A DNA stretch of 64,000 nucleotides from Anastrepha obliqua (Eukaryota; Arthropoda; Insecta; Diptera; Tephritidae): positions 87,236,001-87,300,000 of the forward strand of contig NC_072895.1 of NCBI RefSeq assembly GCF_027943255.1. The letters are read 5' to 3'. The notes under the pieces were generated by a model. That model did not search any database. It was not told the origin of the DNA and saw nothing but the letters and a program-made list of their open reading frames with translations. Of this stretch, positions 43,608 through 54,747 are shown piece after piece. How positions within the stretch are numbered: the stretch's first letter is position 1; every line of letters starts with the position of its first letter. Made by a program: the position numbers and the translations under genes.

Positions 43608-44292
43608 ATACTTATACTTATACTTATACTTATACTTATACTTATACTTATACTTATACTTATACTTATACTTATACTTATACTTATACTTATACTTATA
43701 CTTATACTTATACTTATACTTATACTTATACTTATACTTATACTTATACTTATACTTATACTTATACTTATACTTATACTTATACTTATACTTATACTTA
43801 TACTTATACTTATACTTATACTTATACTTATACTTATACTTATACTTATACTTATACTTATACTTATACTTATACTTATACTTATACTTATACTTATACT
43901 TATACTTATACTTATACTTATACTTATACTTATACTTATACTTATACTTATACTTATACTTATACTTATACTTATACTTATACTTATACTTATACTTATA
44001 CTTATACTTATACTTATACTTATACTTATACTTATACTTATACTTATACTTATACTTATACTTATACTTATACTTATACTTATACTTATACTTATACTTA
44101 TACTTATACTTATACTTATACTTATACTTATACTTATACTTATACTTATACTTATACTTATACTTATACTTATACTTATACTTATACTTATACTTATACT
44201 TATACTTATACTTATACTTATACTTATACTTATACTTATACTTATACTTATACTTATACTTATACTTATACTTATACTTATACTTATACTTA
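43608..44292. repeat. Perfect hexanucleotide array (ACTTAT), about 114 copies
   Basis: 685 bp of uninterrupted period-6 sequence with no variant seen. Because six is a multiple of three and the unit lacks stops in several frames, it produces long ORFs on both strands (poly-TY, poly-LI and poly-SI). They are repeat artefacts. Confidence 0.98.
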
Positions 44293-45859
44293 CATTTCTA
44301 TGAATATGAAAACATATGACGTATGAAAACATGGTAAGAAAAAATTTAAGGCAATAGCAGAAATGTTTTAAAAAATATATTTTTTTGTTTCATATAGGAG
44401 TTTTTATTCTGTTTTTTTATCGCTTGGAACTATAGTCTCAAATCTATTAAAGGGAATTACCGAATTGGAGCTGCATTTGATTTAGTAAGTCACTAAAAAT
44501 AAATTTGATAACAAAAATAACTTTAATACTCAACTTTTTAGGCAACCCTATATGTTATGTTTACCTTTGCAAGTCATAATTATAGCATCTCATTTGAAAT
44601 TCCTCTCAAATTCGGCAAGAATTTTAATCACAGCTTACGAGTGCCACGATTTCGAGTCGAAAAGAAAAAAATTTAAAACTGCCTGGAATCTTTTTTTTTT
44701 GCTTGAGTAAATAAATATTCGACTAACTGAAAATTTTAATTTTAAACCTCTTCGAAAGAGGTGGAGAGTGTGTGAGCATTTGTATAAATTTTTTCAGTAG
44801 TCTGACAAGAGAGGCACAGACAAATTGATTGGTAGGTGGATAGACAACGCAGTAGCAGATAATCCAACAAAGAGTTAGCCAGCTAGTCAGGCTGACGCGT
44901 CGCTAGCTCGGGTCAACGCGGTCGGTATACGGATAAATTATGCTAATGCGCTGCAGCCAATCGATCGGCCACTTCTGCGCTCTACTCCAGCTGTGCGCTG
45001 GCTTGCCGAAGCTTACGAATGTGAGCGTGAAACGCGCGTTGGCCTAGTCAAAGGCAGAAGCACTGATCAATGGACAACTGAAGCGCCAGTGCTAGTCACA
45101 TACTATACATGCATACATACCGACACTCATACATAGCTATGTACATACATATATTTTCGCGTATTATTCAAGTTGTGTGGGATCGCTTGCCAATTTCTAA
45201 GTCAAGCAGCTCGTTCAATTGACCACTTATTTGTTCGTTTGCCAAGCACATTGCAATCGCGGTATTTGTTGTGGTTGTTGTTGATGTTGTTGTGTGGCGC
45301 TTAAGTGATTATATTGTTGACCACCGCCGTGACACTACAAATTATTTTTATGGCAAAACTTTTTGCGTTACAGCGTGTGATTATTTTGTTATTGTTGTTG
45401 TTGTTAGTGTTGTTGCACATACTCGCGCCGGTTAGTTGCATGGTCGAAAATTGCAATGTACTCACATAGATACACACATATCTATATATGTACATATTTA
45501 TATCCATATTCAGCATATTTTCGCCTGTTTTTGTTTGCTGTTGTTAGGCGCCATAAATCATTTCGGAAAATCACTTTTCCACGATTCAACGAACGGACAA
45601 CTGTCCAACAATGTTTACTAGTGATTTTTGTTGTTGTTTTTTTGCCATATTTACTTTGGAGTGACTGTTCAGTCCCTGAGCTTTTTTGTTATTATTGGTA
45701 TCATATTAAGTGATAAGGGGAAGAAAATAAAGGTTATATACTTAAAGAAGTATAGTCACACTTGTCCTATCAGGTTGAAAAATATAGTCAAGTCACCCAT
45801 ATTTCGTTGGTATCACTACTTCACTATTGATGAATAAAGCCAGTAGTTCGAGCGAATTT
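44293..45859. other. Spacer with unique-looking fly DNA
   Basis: From about 44800 to 45650 the sequence is less AT-rich, with TTGTTGTTG runs and no recognised transposon. It could hold regulatory or intronic DNA of an unseen gene. No exon was recognised. Confidence 0.35.
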
Positions 45860-46421
45860 GGAAGAAGTTCAGAATTGAACGGAACGCAAAAATAAATTAG
45901 AGTACACCTGCACTCGAAAGGAAACTCCAAGAGAATACATTCCACTAGCATATAGAAGTCTCGAAGACATCAGAAGGCATAGACGCTGGAATATGTGGAA
46001 CCAAAGCAAATCATTCTGTGCCGATGGGTAGTTTTCCAAGCATCTTCCAAGCGGAGGTGTATGCCATTGCCTATGCGCAGAGATCAACTTCGACAGAAAT
46101 CTTCGGATTGAGCGAATTGCCATTCTGAGCGACAGTCCGGTTGAACTCAAGGCATTATCATCCTGTGAGGTTAAGTCCTTACTGGTTCTTGAATGTATCG
46201 GGAAACTGAATTTGTTAAAAACACGTAATCGCATTCTGCTTATATAGGCCCCCAACGTAGGAATATAATTGGGGGCGAAGTAGCGGGCGCATTGGCTAGA
46301 GAGCCTGTCACCTTGTCACCAGTAGGACCAGAGCCTTTCCTTGCTATGGGACAACGCACCATTAAAAAGAAGCTTAGGAGTACAAAGCTAAAGTTAAGGG
46401 AGAATATATATATCTACATAT

Positions 46422-46725
46422 AATTGGCACGTACACCCTTTTTGGGTGTGTGGCTGAGGTTCTCCTCTTATTTGTGATATGCGTCGTAATGTTGTTCCAC
46501 AAATGGAGACACCTTCAGTTTCGAGCCGACTCCGAATCAAAAATTATTTTTTATGAGCTTTTTCATGGTTAGGTACATAGGTTAGCCATTGCCTACTGAG
46601 GGGCGACCGCTATTATAATAGAAAAATCTTTCTTCATTTTGGTCTTTCACCGAAATTCGAATCTACGATCTCTCTGAATTCCGAATGGTAGTCACGCACC
46701 AACCCATTCGCCTACGGCGGCCGTT
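46422..46725 (-). repeat. SINE, copy 6
   Basis: Nearly full-length minus-strand copy from AATTGGCACGTACACCC to the tRNA-like head (complement of GCCGTAGGCGAATGGGTTGG, 46703-46722), with a B-box-like TTCGAATCT complement near 46660. It is inserted in the retrotransposon at 45860-48330. Confidence 0.88.
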
Positions 46726-46872
46726 GGCACCAATTAGCTGGATTGTTCAGGTGCAATCCTCTCTGGGGGCTTAGGAAGCTCATTACCCTCCATAAGGTTT
46801 AACAGGTCATTGTAGATTGCGCAATTATCTGCACAGCATTGGGATATGGTCCGCTGATTCTTGCCTTTTCAG

Positions 46873-48100
46873 GCTTGCCAGAATAGACTGCAAATCTTCT
46901 TCAGCCTACTTTTAATGTAATCTGGGATGAAGAAGAGCTCCCCGATGACTGGTTACAAGGTATGTTAGTTGTCCTGCCAGAGAAATGTGACCTATCGTTC
47001 TTCAAAAAGTACAGAGGAATTATGCTGTTGTCAATAGCGTCTAAGATCTTGTCCACCGTGCAATTAAATCGCATTAAACTATAGACTGCCCCTTGGGAAA
47101 ATAGCAAACAGACTTCAGAAGCAATCGTTCCTGTGTAGATCAAATTAACACCCTACGTATGCTTGTGGAGCAAATACAAGGGTAGCAGACAACTCTCCAA
47201 CTAACCTTTGTGGATTGCAGTACAGCTTTTGATTGCGTTTCTCGGGACAGCATATGGGACACGCTCGAAAGACCCCGGCGTACGCAAGATCGTAGGCGCA
47301 CATTACAACGACTTTAAATGCAAGGTTTTGCGCATTGGAAATCTGTCGGAAAGCATTTCCACCAGTGCTTGTCTCCGATCTTTTCTCAAATTCATTGAAT
47401 GCAGGACTAAGAAAAAAGGACAAGAAAACAAAAGCCGTCAAAACTCGGTCCACAAGCAGCCGACCGTTCCTCTTAAATAGTGCTCAAATTGTGAACGATG
47501 AAATTATTACTTACTTATGTAGTATCATTGCCGCTGAAGATAGTGCGAAACCAGACGTTATCGCTAGAATAAATGTAGTGAATGACGCACAACTCCGATC
47601 TATTTGGTCGTCGAGCATCCTGAGCGTACATACAAAATTACGGATTTTTAAGTCAAATGTACCATCAGTACTCTTTTATGGATCGAAAACCAGGCTCACA
47701 AACAATTGGATTGGAAACAAAATTCAAAGCTGTGTAAACAGATGTTTACGCAGGATATTGAAGATCTGGTGGCCCAACATCATAAGTAACGACGATCTAT
47801 ACGAGAAGTGCAAAATTCAGGCGCTGGTTAACATGGTAAAACTGCAAAAATGGAGGGGGATTGGGGATCCACTTCGCAAGGACGCTAATGAAATCTGTCG
47901 TTAAGCAGTGGATGGATTGGAATTCGTAAGGTTGGCCGTCCAAAAATATTATGGAGGAGCATGACCCAGAAGGAATTTGAAACGTCAGGAAAACTTCAAC
48001 AGGAACGAAATCAAGCTTTTTGCAAAAAACAAAATCAGGTGGAGGTTTTTTACCGAGGTCCTATGCCCAAATACGAAAAACAGGGACCGATGATGATAAT
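46873..48100 (+). mobile_element. RTE-like retrotransposon fragment nested in another non-LTR element
   Basis: Similar 15-16-bp sequences lie at both edges: TTCTTGCCTTTTCAG ending at 46872 and CTCTTGCCTTTTAG ending at 48116, an aged target duplication. The insert opens inside the RT domain (LPDDWLQGMLVVLPEK, KKYRGIMLLSIASKILS, FVDCSTAFDCVSRDSIW), runs to the C-terminus and ends with a GATGATAATGA tail. The endonuclease is absent (5' truncation) and frames are broken. Confidence 0.8.
47335..47904 (+). pseudogene. RT C-terminal open frame of the nested RTE-like fragment
   Basis: The 189-codon frame has lost its first part to a deletion but holds HTKLRIFKSNVPSVLFYGSK and VNRCLRRILKIWWPNIISNDDLY, conserved behind the catalytic RT domain in this group. 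The YADD block is missing between 47340 and 47500, so it cannot be active. It is the same protein type as 4683-5262. Confidence 0.75.
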
Positions 48101-48373
48101 GACTCTTGCCTTTTAGCGACCGAATACTCCAATACACCTCTTCCTTGAATGTGGCACTATAGCGCGGAGAAGGTTGAGATATCTAGGCCAATTGTTGCAA
48201 GAATAAAGACATATACGCTCAATCCAACCGAGCTCTATCTTAAGTTTAATAAGGTAACTGTGCTTGGATGAGGAATTGTGATGCGCAGAGGGCACAAAAC
48301 GAACATTCAGTCGATGTGCAAACTTCAAATCTATCTTTTATATTATATTCGAGCGAAGTACATTATTCATATA

Positions 48374-48800
48374 GGGTGGGCCATCTATCGTTTGAAACTT
48401 GAACTGCTGATTGTTCTTAATGTGTCATCTAAAATACATTGGTATTGAGATTGAAAGTTAGGTAAACATCTGCGGTTGGAAATATCTAAAATGTACTTGC
48501 AAAATGGTGAATTGCTTTCGAAAACAGTGAAAAAATTACTTACAAAATTTGGTAGACGAGAAGCGCTTTCCACACAATCTTTGCATAGGGCACTGCACGG
48601 CTTGTGATTTAACTTAAAGATTATTTTTTGTGGAGACCTATTAAAGATAAATGATACGCGAATCATCCAGCAACGATCGACATTCTCAAGAACGAATATA
48701 AAAAACTGAGAAACTTCTCCTATATTACTTTTCTTAGTTTTACTACATCTCAACTTCCTTACATCAATTGTTAGGTTGCTATGAAAGTGGCGGATTACTG
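48374..48800 (+). mobile_element. Mariner remnant with DUF4817-like N-terminus
   Basis: After TA, GGGTGGGCCATCTATCGTTT is a mariner-type left end. A broken frame gives MYLQNGELLSKTVKKLLTKFGRREALS, similar to the first helix-turn-helix of this group. No catalytic domain or right end was seen. Confidence 0.5.
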
Positions 48801-49959
48801 TCACGCAGTGTTATTTGTGATATGCACATCATTGAATTTCTAACATATTCTTGAAGCTGTTTAAACAATATCAACTCCTCGCAACAAGGCAACAGCCTCA
48901 CAAAAATTCCTCGCAAAAAAAAAAAAAAATAAAATAAAAAATACATCAAAATTAAATCATAGCATAAAGCTAGTCCAAGGCGGCCTGAACTCTTAATTCC
49001 TATGTGCCAACAAGTCGCAGCAATCAAAATGCCGATCAAGCAAAAAATGCCCAAAACTCTTTCGTCAATCAGCTGACAAGGTAGCCTACATAGTCTCCGT
49101 AGCCTATGCCAACCCAGCCAGTTATTCCCAATTGAGTAACCATATTAACAAGAACAAAAATAAAAATAGAAAAAAAAAGAAAAACTAAAGTTTTGTAAAG
49201 AACACAAATCGCTCGTTGCTCTATTGAATGCCATGTGCTGTAGTTATCAAGTCAAAGAGTAACACAACAGCAACAACCGCTACGTAATTATAGTCCATCA
49301 CGTCTTTTGCAAACAAACATGAGATTATGAGATTTAGGAGTTTACGTTTCTTCTTTTTTATATTTTTTTTTATTTTTTGGAATTTTTTCACATCACAATC
49401 TTCTGTTGTCTATTGGCGAGTTGTAGGCATACCTCAAAGGTAGTAGAGTTTGAAGCAAATTTAGAGCAAAGGAGTTGAACTTATTTAAAGAAGCCTAGCA
49501 TATTTCATAAGTATTTATTGGCTTACCGAAATGTAGGAAATTTGGCCAGACATATTTTCCCTAAGACTTTCTTCTAGGGCATATGGATTGCGCATATAGC
49601 TCTCCGTACTTTGTCCATTTTCTTGCTAATCCAAGTGAGCCCTACCCACCCTAGCATTGTGGTGGTTTATATCGAACTATAGGCTTAAAACCAGATTTAA
49701 GATTATTAATTTGTTAATTTTATGTAGTAAATTTCGAATCTTATAATTCACTTATTACCATTTTTGAGTGGAAGAACGTAGAACTGAGGCAGCCAGGTTG
49801 TGATTTACAGAATACTGCGCCGTGTTGCAAAAAATTCTACAGGATGACTTTAACCTTAAATGCATATTTCACTTTTCTCTAGTCTTAGCGTAAAATGGGA
49901 TATGCAATCCGTAAGTATTCCAGCTACTACACCTTTTGGAAACAAGACTTTCGAATGAT
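48801..49959. other. Spacer, no gene recognised
   Basis: A-rich runs occur at 48917-48945 and 49150-49190. There is no family-like ORF and no repeat boundary. Confidence 0.35.
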
Positions 49960-50450
49960 TTTAGAAAGCGGCAATCCGGTTTTAGAAAATCTCATTTGAA
50001 CTTTGCAATAGTCAAATGCTTTTTAGAACGCGTGAAATTTACTTTAGGAAATGCCAATTTGATTTTAGAAATTGGTAATGCGGTTTTAGGAAGTATCATA
50101 TGAACTTAAGAAAAGTCAAATTTTCTTCAGAAGGAGTCAAATGTACTTTAGAAAATATTAACTTTATTTTAGAAAGCGGTAATTCGATTTTAGAAAATCT
50201 TCTATAAACTTAAGAATAGTCAAATAGTACTTTGGAAAATATCAATTTTATTTAGAAGGTGGCGATTCGATTTTAGAAAGTGATATGAACTTTAGAACAG
50301 TCGAATGTTCTTCTTCTTCCTTAAAAATGAATTATTGTGATTTAAGAAATCATTATTTTGATTTTAAAAAGCGTTAAACATTAGATTGGTCAAAATGAAG
50401 TTTAAAAAGCATAAAATGAACTTTAGAAAACATCAAATGTACATCAGAAA
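49960..50450. repeat. Diverged tandem repeat of TTTAGAAA-type modules
   Basis: Modules of roughly 20-30 bp such as GCGGTAATTCGATTTTAGAAA and GTCAAATGTACTTTAGAAAA recur. A higher-order unit of about 80-105 bp is marked by GCGGCAATCCGG (about 49967), GGTAATGCGG (about 50075), GCGGTAATTCG (about 50175) and GTGGCGATTCG (about 50258). It is non-coding. Confidence 0.75.
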
Positions 50451-50977
50451 ATATCTGTACTCCAACGTAGCATAACCGAATACCAGGCGTTTTGGATCTT
50501 CTCTCCTATCCCTAACCCTGTAGAAAATGAAAAAAGTAAAGATAATGGTTCGGACCAGTACGTCGGCTCACCCATTTATTTATATCTATGTAAATTTTTG
50601 TGTTGCAACATCCATCGACTGTTACCACAAAGTTAGTCTGTTTTCCAGTTAGTCATCGCCAGATAATCACAAGAGAGTTAAGAGTTAAGCTTAGCAGCAA
50701 ATTCTGTTGCTGTAGTCATATCGAAGAGGCATGAAAATGTTGCAGTAATCTAGGACATTTTATGGCTATTGAAATTCACACTCCAAACATAATTAAAAGT
50801 TCTTCGGATATTTTAGATAAATCTGTGAAGAAGTTGTAGGTGTGTTAATGGAATCGAAGTCCTTTCTTCTATCCTCCTTGAGTCAACTTCAGGCCAGAAA
50901 ATATCATTTTTATCCAAATTAAAAAAAAATACTAATTCCCTCATCAGCGAAGCAAGAATATTTTCTTAAGGTATATA

Positions 50978-51032
50978 CAGGATGGCTGATGAATTTTGCT
51001 ACATTAAGAAACTCAAATAACTTTTTTTTTAG
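50978..51032. repeat. Left terminal inverted repeat of the DD41D mariner
   Basis: CAGGATGGCTGATGAATTTT, GCTAC and AATAACTTTTTTTT pair, with mismatches, with the right end. Confidence 0.8.
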
Positions 51033-51102
51033 TGTATGGAATTCATTTATTTTTTTTCAAGTTGAAGGTCATTAAATTTTATTAAATGTAGCTTAACTAG
51101 TT

Positions 51103-52164
51103 TTAAAAATAATTGAATTTAAATGCCCCCCATGCTCGTTGACACAAGTGTAAAAAGTTGTTCATTGCTGCTTTGAGAGTTGCGACAGGAATAGCAGCAA
51201 TTGTTGCCCGAATGGATTGTTTTAGTTCATCCAAATTTATTGGCTTTGTTTTATAAACTTCTTGTTTACATAAACCCCACAAGAAAAAGTCAGGTGCAGT
51301 AAGGTCAGGCGACCTGGGGGGCCAACGAAATTCGGAGTTTCTTGAAATCAGTTTATTGGGAAATTTTCGTCGCAACTCTGTCTTAACAGTCTGGGCTATG
51401 TGAGACGTTGCCTCATCTTGTTGAAACCACACAGAGTTGAAAGGAATTCTCTTTCGGCGTAGTTCTGGATAGAAAAATTCTTTCAGCATTTTCAAATAAT
51501 GGTCTCCAGTAACCGTAACGGTGTGACCATTTTCTTCAAAAAAATAAGGCCCGACAATACAGCGTGAAGAAACCGCACACCACACTGTCACGCGAAGAGG
51601 ATGCAATTCCGTCTCGTGGAGTATCTGTGGGTTAGAAGTACTCCATATTCGACAATTTTGTTTGTTCACATTGCCGTTTGAATCGAAATGGGCCTCATCA
51701 GACATGAAAAGGCAGTTTAACATGTTTTGGTCTTCTTCCACCATTTGCAGGATCTTCTGGCAAAATTCCAAGCGAATCGGCAAGTCTGCTGCATTCAGTT
51801 TGTTAACCATTTGAATTTTGTAGGGAAATAAGTCTAAATCTTTGTGCATTATTGTTTGCAAAGACTGTCGGCTGACACCAAGTTGAGCAGATAAGCTTCT
51901 TGTTGAACCCCTTGGATTGCTTTGTATAGCTGCAGCTACAGCAGCGATCGTTTCCTCCGTCCAAACTGGTGGGTTTCGATGATAAGGCCTTCTTGCGACT
52001 GTTCCTTGCTCAGCAAAATTATTCACCAGTCTCATTATGGTCCATCTGCTCGGGGGATCGCCGCCAAACATCCGCCTGTACTCTCTCTGTACCAAAACTA
52101 CGGACTCCAGTGCGTGATAGCGGCGGACTATCCAAATTCTTGTTTGCGTGTCCCAGTTATCCAT
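51103..52164 (-). CDS. Mariner transposase, 353 aa, intact, DD41D spacing
   Basis: Cuts and pastes the element at TA sites. The N-terminal half holds two helix-turn-helix units (about residues 5-55, with PPSRWTIMRLVNNF, and 70-120, with STRSLSAQLGVSRQSLQTIM) for binding the terminal repeats. The catalytic domain shows MSDEAHF (D156), WFQQDEATSHIA (D250) and WPPRSPDLTAPDFFLWG (D292). The spacing of 41 residues between D250 and D292 is the rosa-type signature, versus 34 in classical mariners. The start at 52164 gives the expected length of about 350 aa. There is no stop or frameshift, so activity is possible. Confidence 0.93.
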   Translation of the reverse strand: MDNWDTQTRIWIVRRYHALESVVLVQREYRRMFGGDPPSRWTIMRLVNNFAEQGTVARRPYHRNPPVWTEETIAAVAAAIQSNPRGSTRSLSAQLGVSRQSLQTIMHKDLDLFPYKIQMVNKLNAADLPIRLEFCQKILQMVEEDQNMLNCLFMSDEAHFDSNGNVNKQNCRIWSTSNPQILHETELHPLRVTVWCAVSSRCIVGPYFFEENGHTVTVTGDHYLKMLKEFFYPELRRKRIPFNSVWFQQDEATSHIAQTVKTELRRKFPNKLISRNSEFRWPPRSPDLTAPDFFLWGLCKQEVYKTKPINLDELKQSIRATIAAIPVATLKAAMNNFLHLCQRAWGAFKFNYF

Positions 52165-52225
52165 TTTAATAAATTTTAAATATCAATCTGCAAATTAAAA
52201 CAAAAATGGAACAGATAACTTAAAA

Positions 52226-52278
52226 AGAAAAAAAGTTATTCAATTTTTTTTTGGTAGCGGCTTTCATCAGGCACCCTG
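52226..52278. repeat. Right terminal inverted repeat of the DD41D mariner
   Basis: Read inward on the minus strand: CAGGGTGCCTGATGAAAGCC, GCTAC, then AATAACTTTTTTT. It differs from the left end at several bases, so the two ends may bind transposase unequally. Confidence 0.8.
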
Positions 52279-52280
52279 TA

Positions 52281-53581
52281 TTTTTTGCCTTCCTTGAAAG
52301 GCCGAGTTGCCGCTCACCACCTTCTCTGTCTGATATTTCAAAAGAAAGGTCTTCGTGGATATATTTTTGCGGGCTTCCAATATCTCAAGGATGATTTCCA
52401 TTCATAATCCAAAGCCTTTGCTATGTACAGATTAGCATTATGACGAGCTGCCTTTGACTTGCACTCTGTGTATTAGGTGAACAAAGTAAGTCATTTCTCA
52501 CCGAAGTGTCATCTTCTATGCGTAAAACTACAACAATCCTTAACTGACAGCTGTCCAACTGTAGATCTATAGATCTCATCCGTCAAAGGCATACACATAA
52601 GTAATTCCTTACTTCCTCAGCATATTATTTAAATATCCGACATGGGCTAAATTCCATTAAATGAGTAGAGGTGTTCTAGCTTTTAAATATCCCAAGGCAC
52701 ACAGTGTACAGCCCTTGAATTGGAGACTGATATCCAGAAATACCACAAGGAAAAGAAAGAGAAATATAACGGTAATGATAGTGTTTAAAAATATGTATTA
52801 AATAATCCCCTGCCTGATACCTACAACTCTCCACCCAATGCTCCGGATGTAAGTGCAGGGAGGTATTTTTTATAGCAGTTATTTAGTTCTTAAAAATGCC
52901 ATTTAGAAGTACTCATATGTGTGAATGTAGATACTTATATGTATATGATAACATATTTTCAATGTATAAAAAAAAATATAAAAAAAATTCCCATAGTTAA
53001 CATTTTCTCGGGAGTGTTAATAAATTTTGTTTGAAGCTCAAACTCGCAAACAATTTTATCTCGTCGTTTTCCATTCTTCTTCTTCCATGCAGTTAGAAAT
53101 CATGTTTGGCCTCTTCGCAAGGAGGATACCATTGGCCTGTAGCCGGTTATGATCTTCACAAAGGCAAACAGAGTTTCAGCTCGAATTGCCTATGAGTTCT
53201 CACTACAAAAGCCGACTTTAAGTCAATGTGCCCAATAGTAGAATGAAGGAAGCCGAAGGAGACTTAATAAGCTGTTTACTCGGATAACCTAATTTGAGAG
53301 CCTCCTACCTATCCTGGTTATCAAAAATACAATTCCTGAATTATAAATTTTACGCTTGTCAATTTTTACCAAAGTATTCGAAAACGACTGAGAGGAAAGT
53401 CAGATATTCTCCGACTAATTTGGAATGCTGTCACCATAAACTAAAGTCTTTCTTAGCCGCTTAGTAATCATCGTTATAATCACCATTCCCTGCTATCCGT
53501 TAAGGAGCATAGGACTTGATAATCAAAATAAAGATTTTGCGGAGTGCAGGGACGCTTGTGAGAAGATGGCGTTCGTTTACC
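52281..53581. other. Spacer, no gene recognised
   Basis: Unassigned sequence with no family-like ORF. A gene-like texture around 53090-53250 could be retrotransposon debris, but I could not assign it. Confidence 0.3.
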
Positions 53582-53890
53582 TGTGCGGTCGTAGCCTTGA
53601 AGCCGTAGACGAATGGATTGTTGCGGGAGTACCATTCGGAACTTGGAGTACGTAGGTTCGAATCTCCGTGAAACACCAAAATTAAGAAAAACATTTTTCT
53701 AATAGCGGTCACCCCTCGACAGGCAGCGGCAAACCTCCGAGTGTATTTCTGGCCTGAGAAAGCTCCTCATAAAAATATCTGCCGTTCGGAGTCGGCTTAA
53801 AACTGTAGGTCCCTCCATTTGAGGAGGAACGCATTTCACAAATAGGAGGAGGGGCTCGACCAAACACCGAAAAAGGGGGCAAGCGCCAAA
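53582..53890 (+). repeat. SINE, copy 7, with preserved B box
   Basis: Near full-length plus-strand copy. The B box GGTTCGAATCT lies at 53655-53665. All family blocks follow: GAAACACCAAAATTAAG, TAATAGCGGTCACCCCTCG, CCGAGTGTATTTCTGGCC, GCCGTTCGGAGTCGGC and CAAGCGCCAAATA. About 12 extra bases in the head disturb the A box. Confidence 0.9.
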
Positions 53891-54169
53891 TAAATATATG
53901 TTTATACATATATCTGAGGGCCATGATATTTGTTTTCAAAAAGTTAAATATATTATATAGTTTATAAAAATTTGAAAATTGTGACCCTTGAGCTACATTA
54001 CTGAAATGAAAAGGTGGACACGCTTAAATAACTCCCTTAAAGGGTGCATGAGCTGGAAAATATGAAGCATTAATCAATTTAGATATGTATTTATTTGTTA
54101 GAAGAAAATAGATTTCAAAAGTTAATCCTTTAAACTAATTTAGATGAATCCATAATAGCTTGACCTTAA

Positions 54170-54743
54170 GGGGACAGATAGCTGTAAACGGCCATATTTT
54201 TCCTGATTTTCATTAAAATTATTTAAAATGAAGAAGTCAATCTATTTTTTTTTAATTTTTAATTTTTATTTTAATCGCTTAAAATAGCGGATGTACACTC
54301 AATTCTTCCAGGAAGGTCGCAGCGGGGCTTCTCAATCGGCGGGCATTGTAGCATCGGCGTCAGTGACCTGAATACAAAAACCCAAAAAGTTTTTCGTTTA
54401 TTAATGTCATAATTTCTATATGAATTAAACAAAAACAGAAAAAAAAATCGCGGATTAAAATGCTTACAAAAAATGAGTTTTGGGTCGAATTTTCCTACTA
54501 TTTTTGATTTTTAATTTTAAATTGGCATAGAAAGTAATATCATGAAAATGATGTGTGCAAAATTTTAGGGAGATCGGTCAATACCTTTTCGAGTTATCGT
54601 GTACGCCAATTCGAAAAATATAGTTCTGAGATAAAACGCGTCTAAGGTTTGAATACGTAACTATACCTCTAACAGCGCTCGCACGCAAAGAATAGAGTCA
54701 AAAATTGGTTTTTTTTTTCGAAATTTTACAGGTATCTGTCCGC
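54170..54743. mobile_element. TTAA-flanked inverted-repeat element, non-coding (MITE-like)
   Basis: The left end GGGGACAGATAGCTGTAAA and the inverted right end GCGGACAGATACCTGTAAA agree at 17 of 19 bases. TTAA lies directly outside both (54166-54169 and 54744-54747). The interior of about 535 bp has no coding frame. TTAA target duplication is the hallmark of piggyBac transposons, but the ends do not start with the common CCC motif, so the superfamily is open. Confidence 0.7.
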
Positions 54744-54747
54744 TTAA

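Larger units (their letters stand above)
45860..48330 (+). mobile_element. Degraded non-LTR retrotransposon carrying two nested insertions
   Basis: Host-element pieces are 45860-46421 (RNase H: FQAEVYAI, then LRIERIAILSDSPVELKAL, in broken frames), 46726-46872 (start of the C-terminal finger) and 48110-48330 (rest of the finger and a tail with CAGAGGGCACAAAACGAACA). Comparison with the uninterrupted relative at 22490-22830 shows that the two outer finger pieces join. A SINE (46422-46725) and an RTE-like fragment (46873-48100) sit inside. All coding frames are broken. Confidence 0.75.
50978..52278 (-). mobile_element. Apparently complete DD41D (rosa-type) mariner, 1301 bp
   Basis: Left end CAGGATGGCTGATGAATTTT and inverted right end CAGGGTGCCTGATGAAAGCC are flanked by TA (50976-50977 and 52279-52280). 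Inner parts of the repeats both reach an AATAACTTTTTTT motif. The repeats are imperfect. The single ORF fills most of the element. Length, TA target and one intact transposase are what an autonomous mariner needs. No other copy of this element was seen in the window. Confidence 0.92.

Noticed and set aside
43527..44332. Three ORFs of 246-258 codons on both strands (poly-LI, poly-SI and poly-TY)
   Set aside because: They are translations of the perfect hexanucleotide array in different frames. They have no protein-like sequence beyond the repeat.
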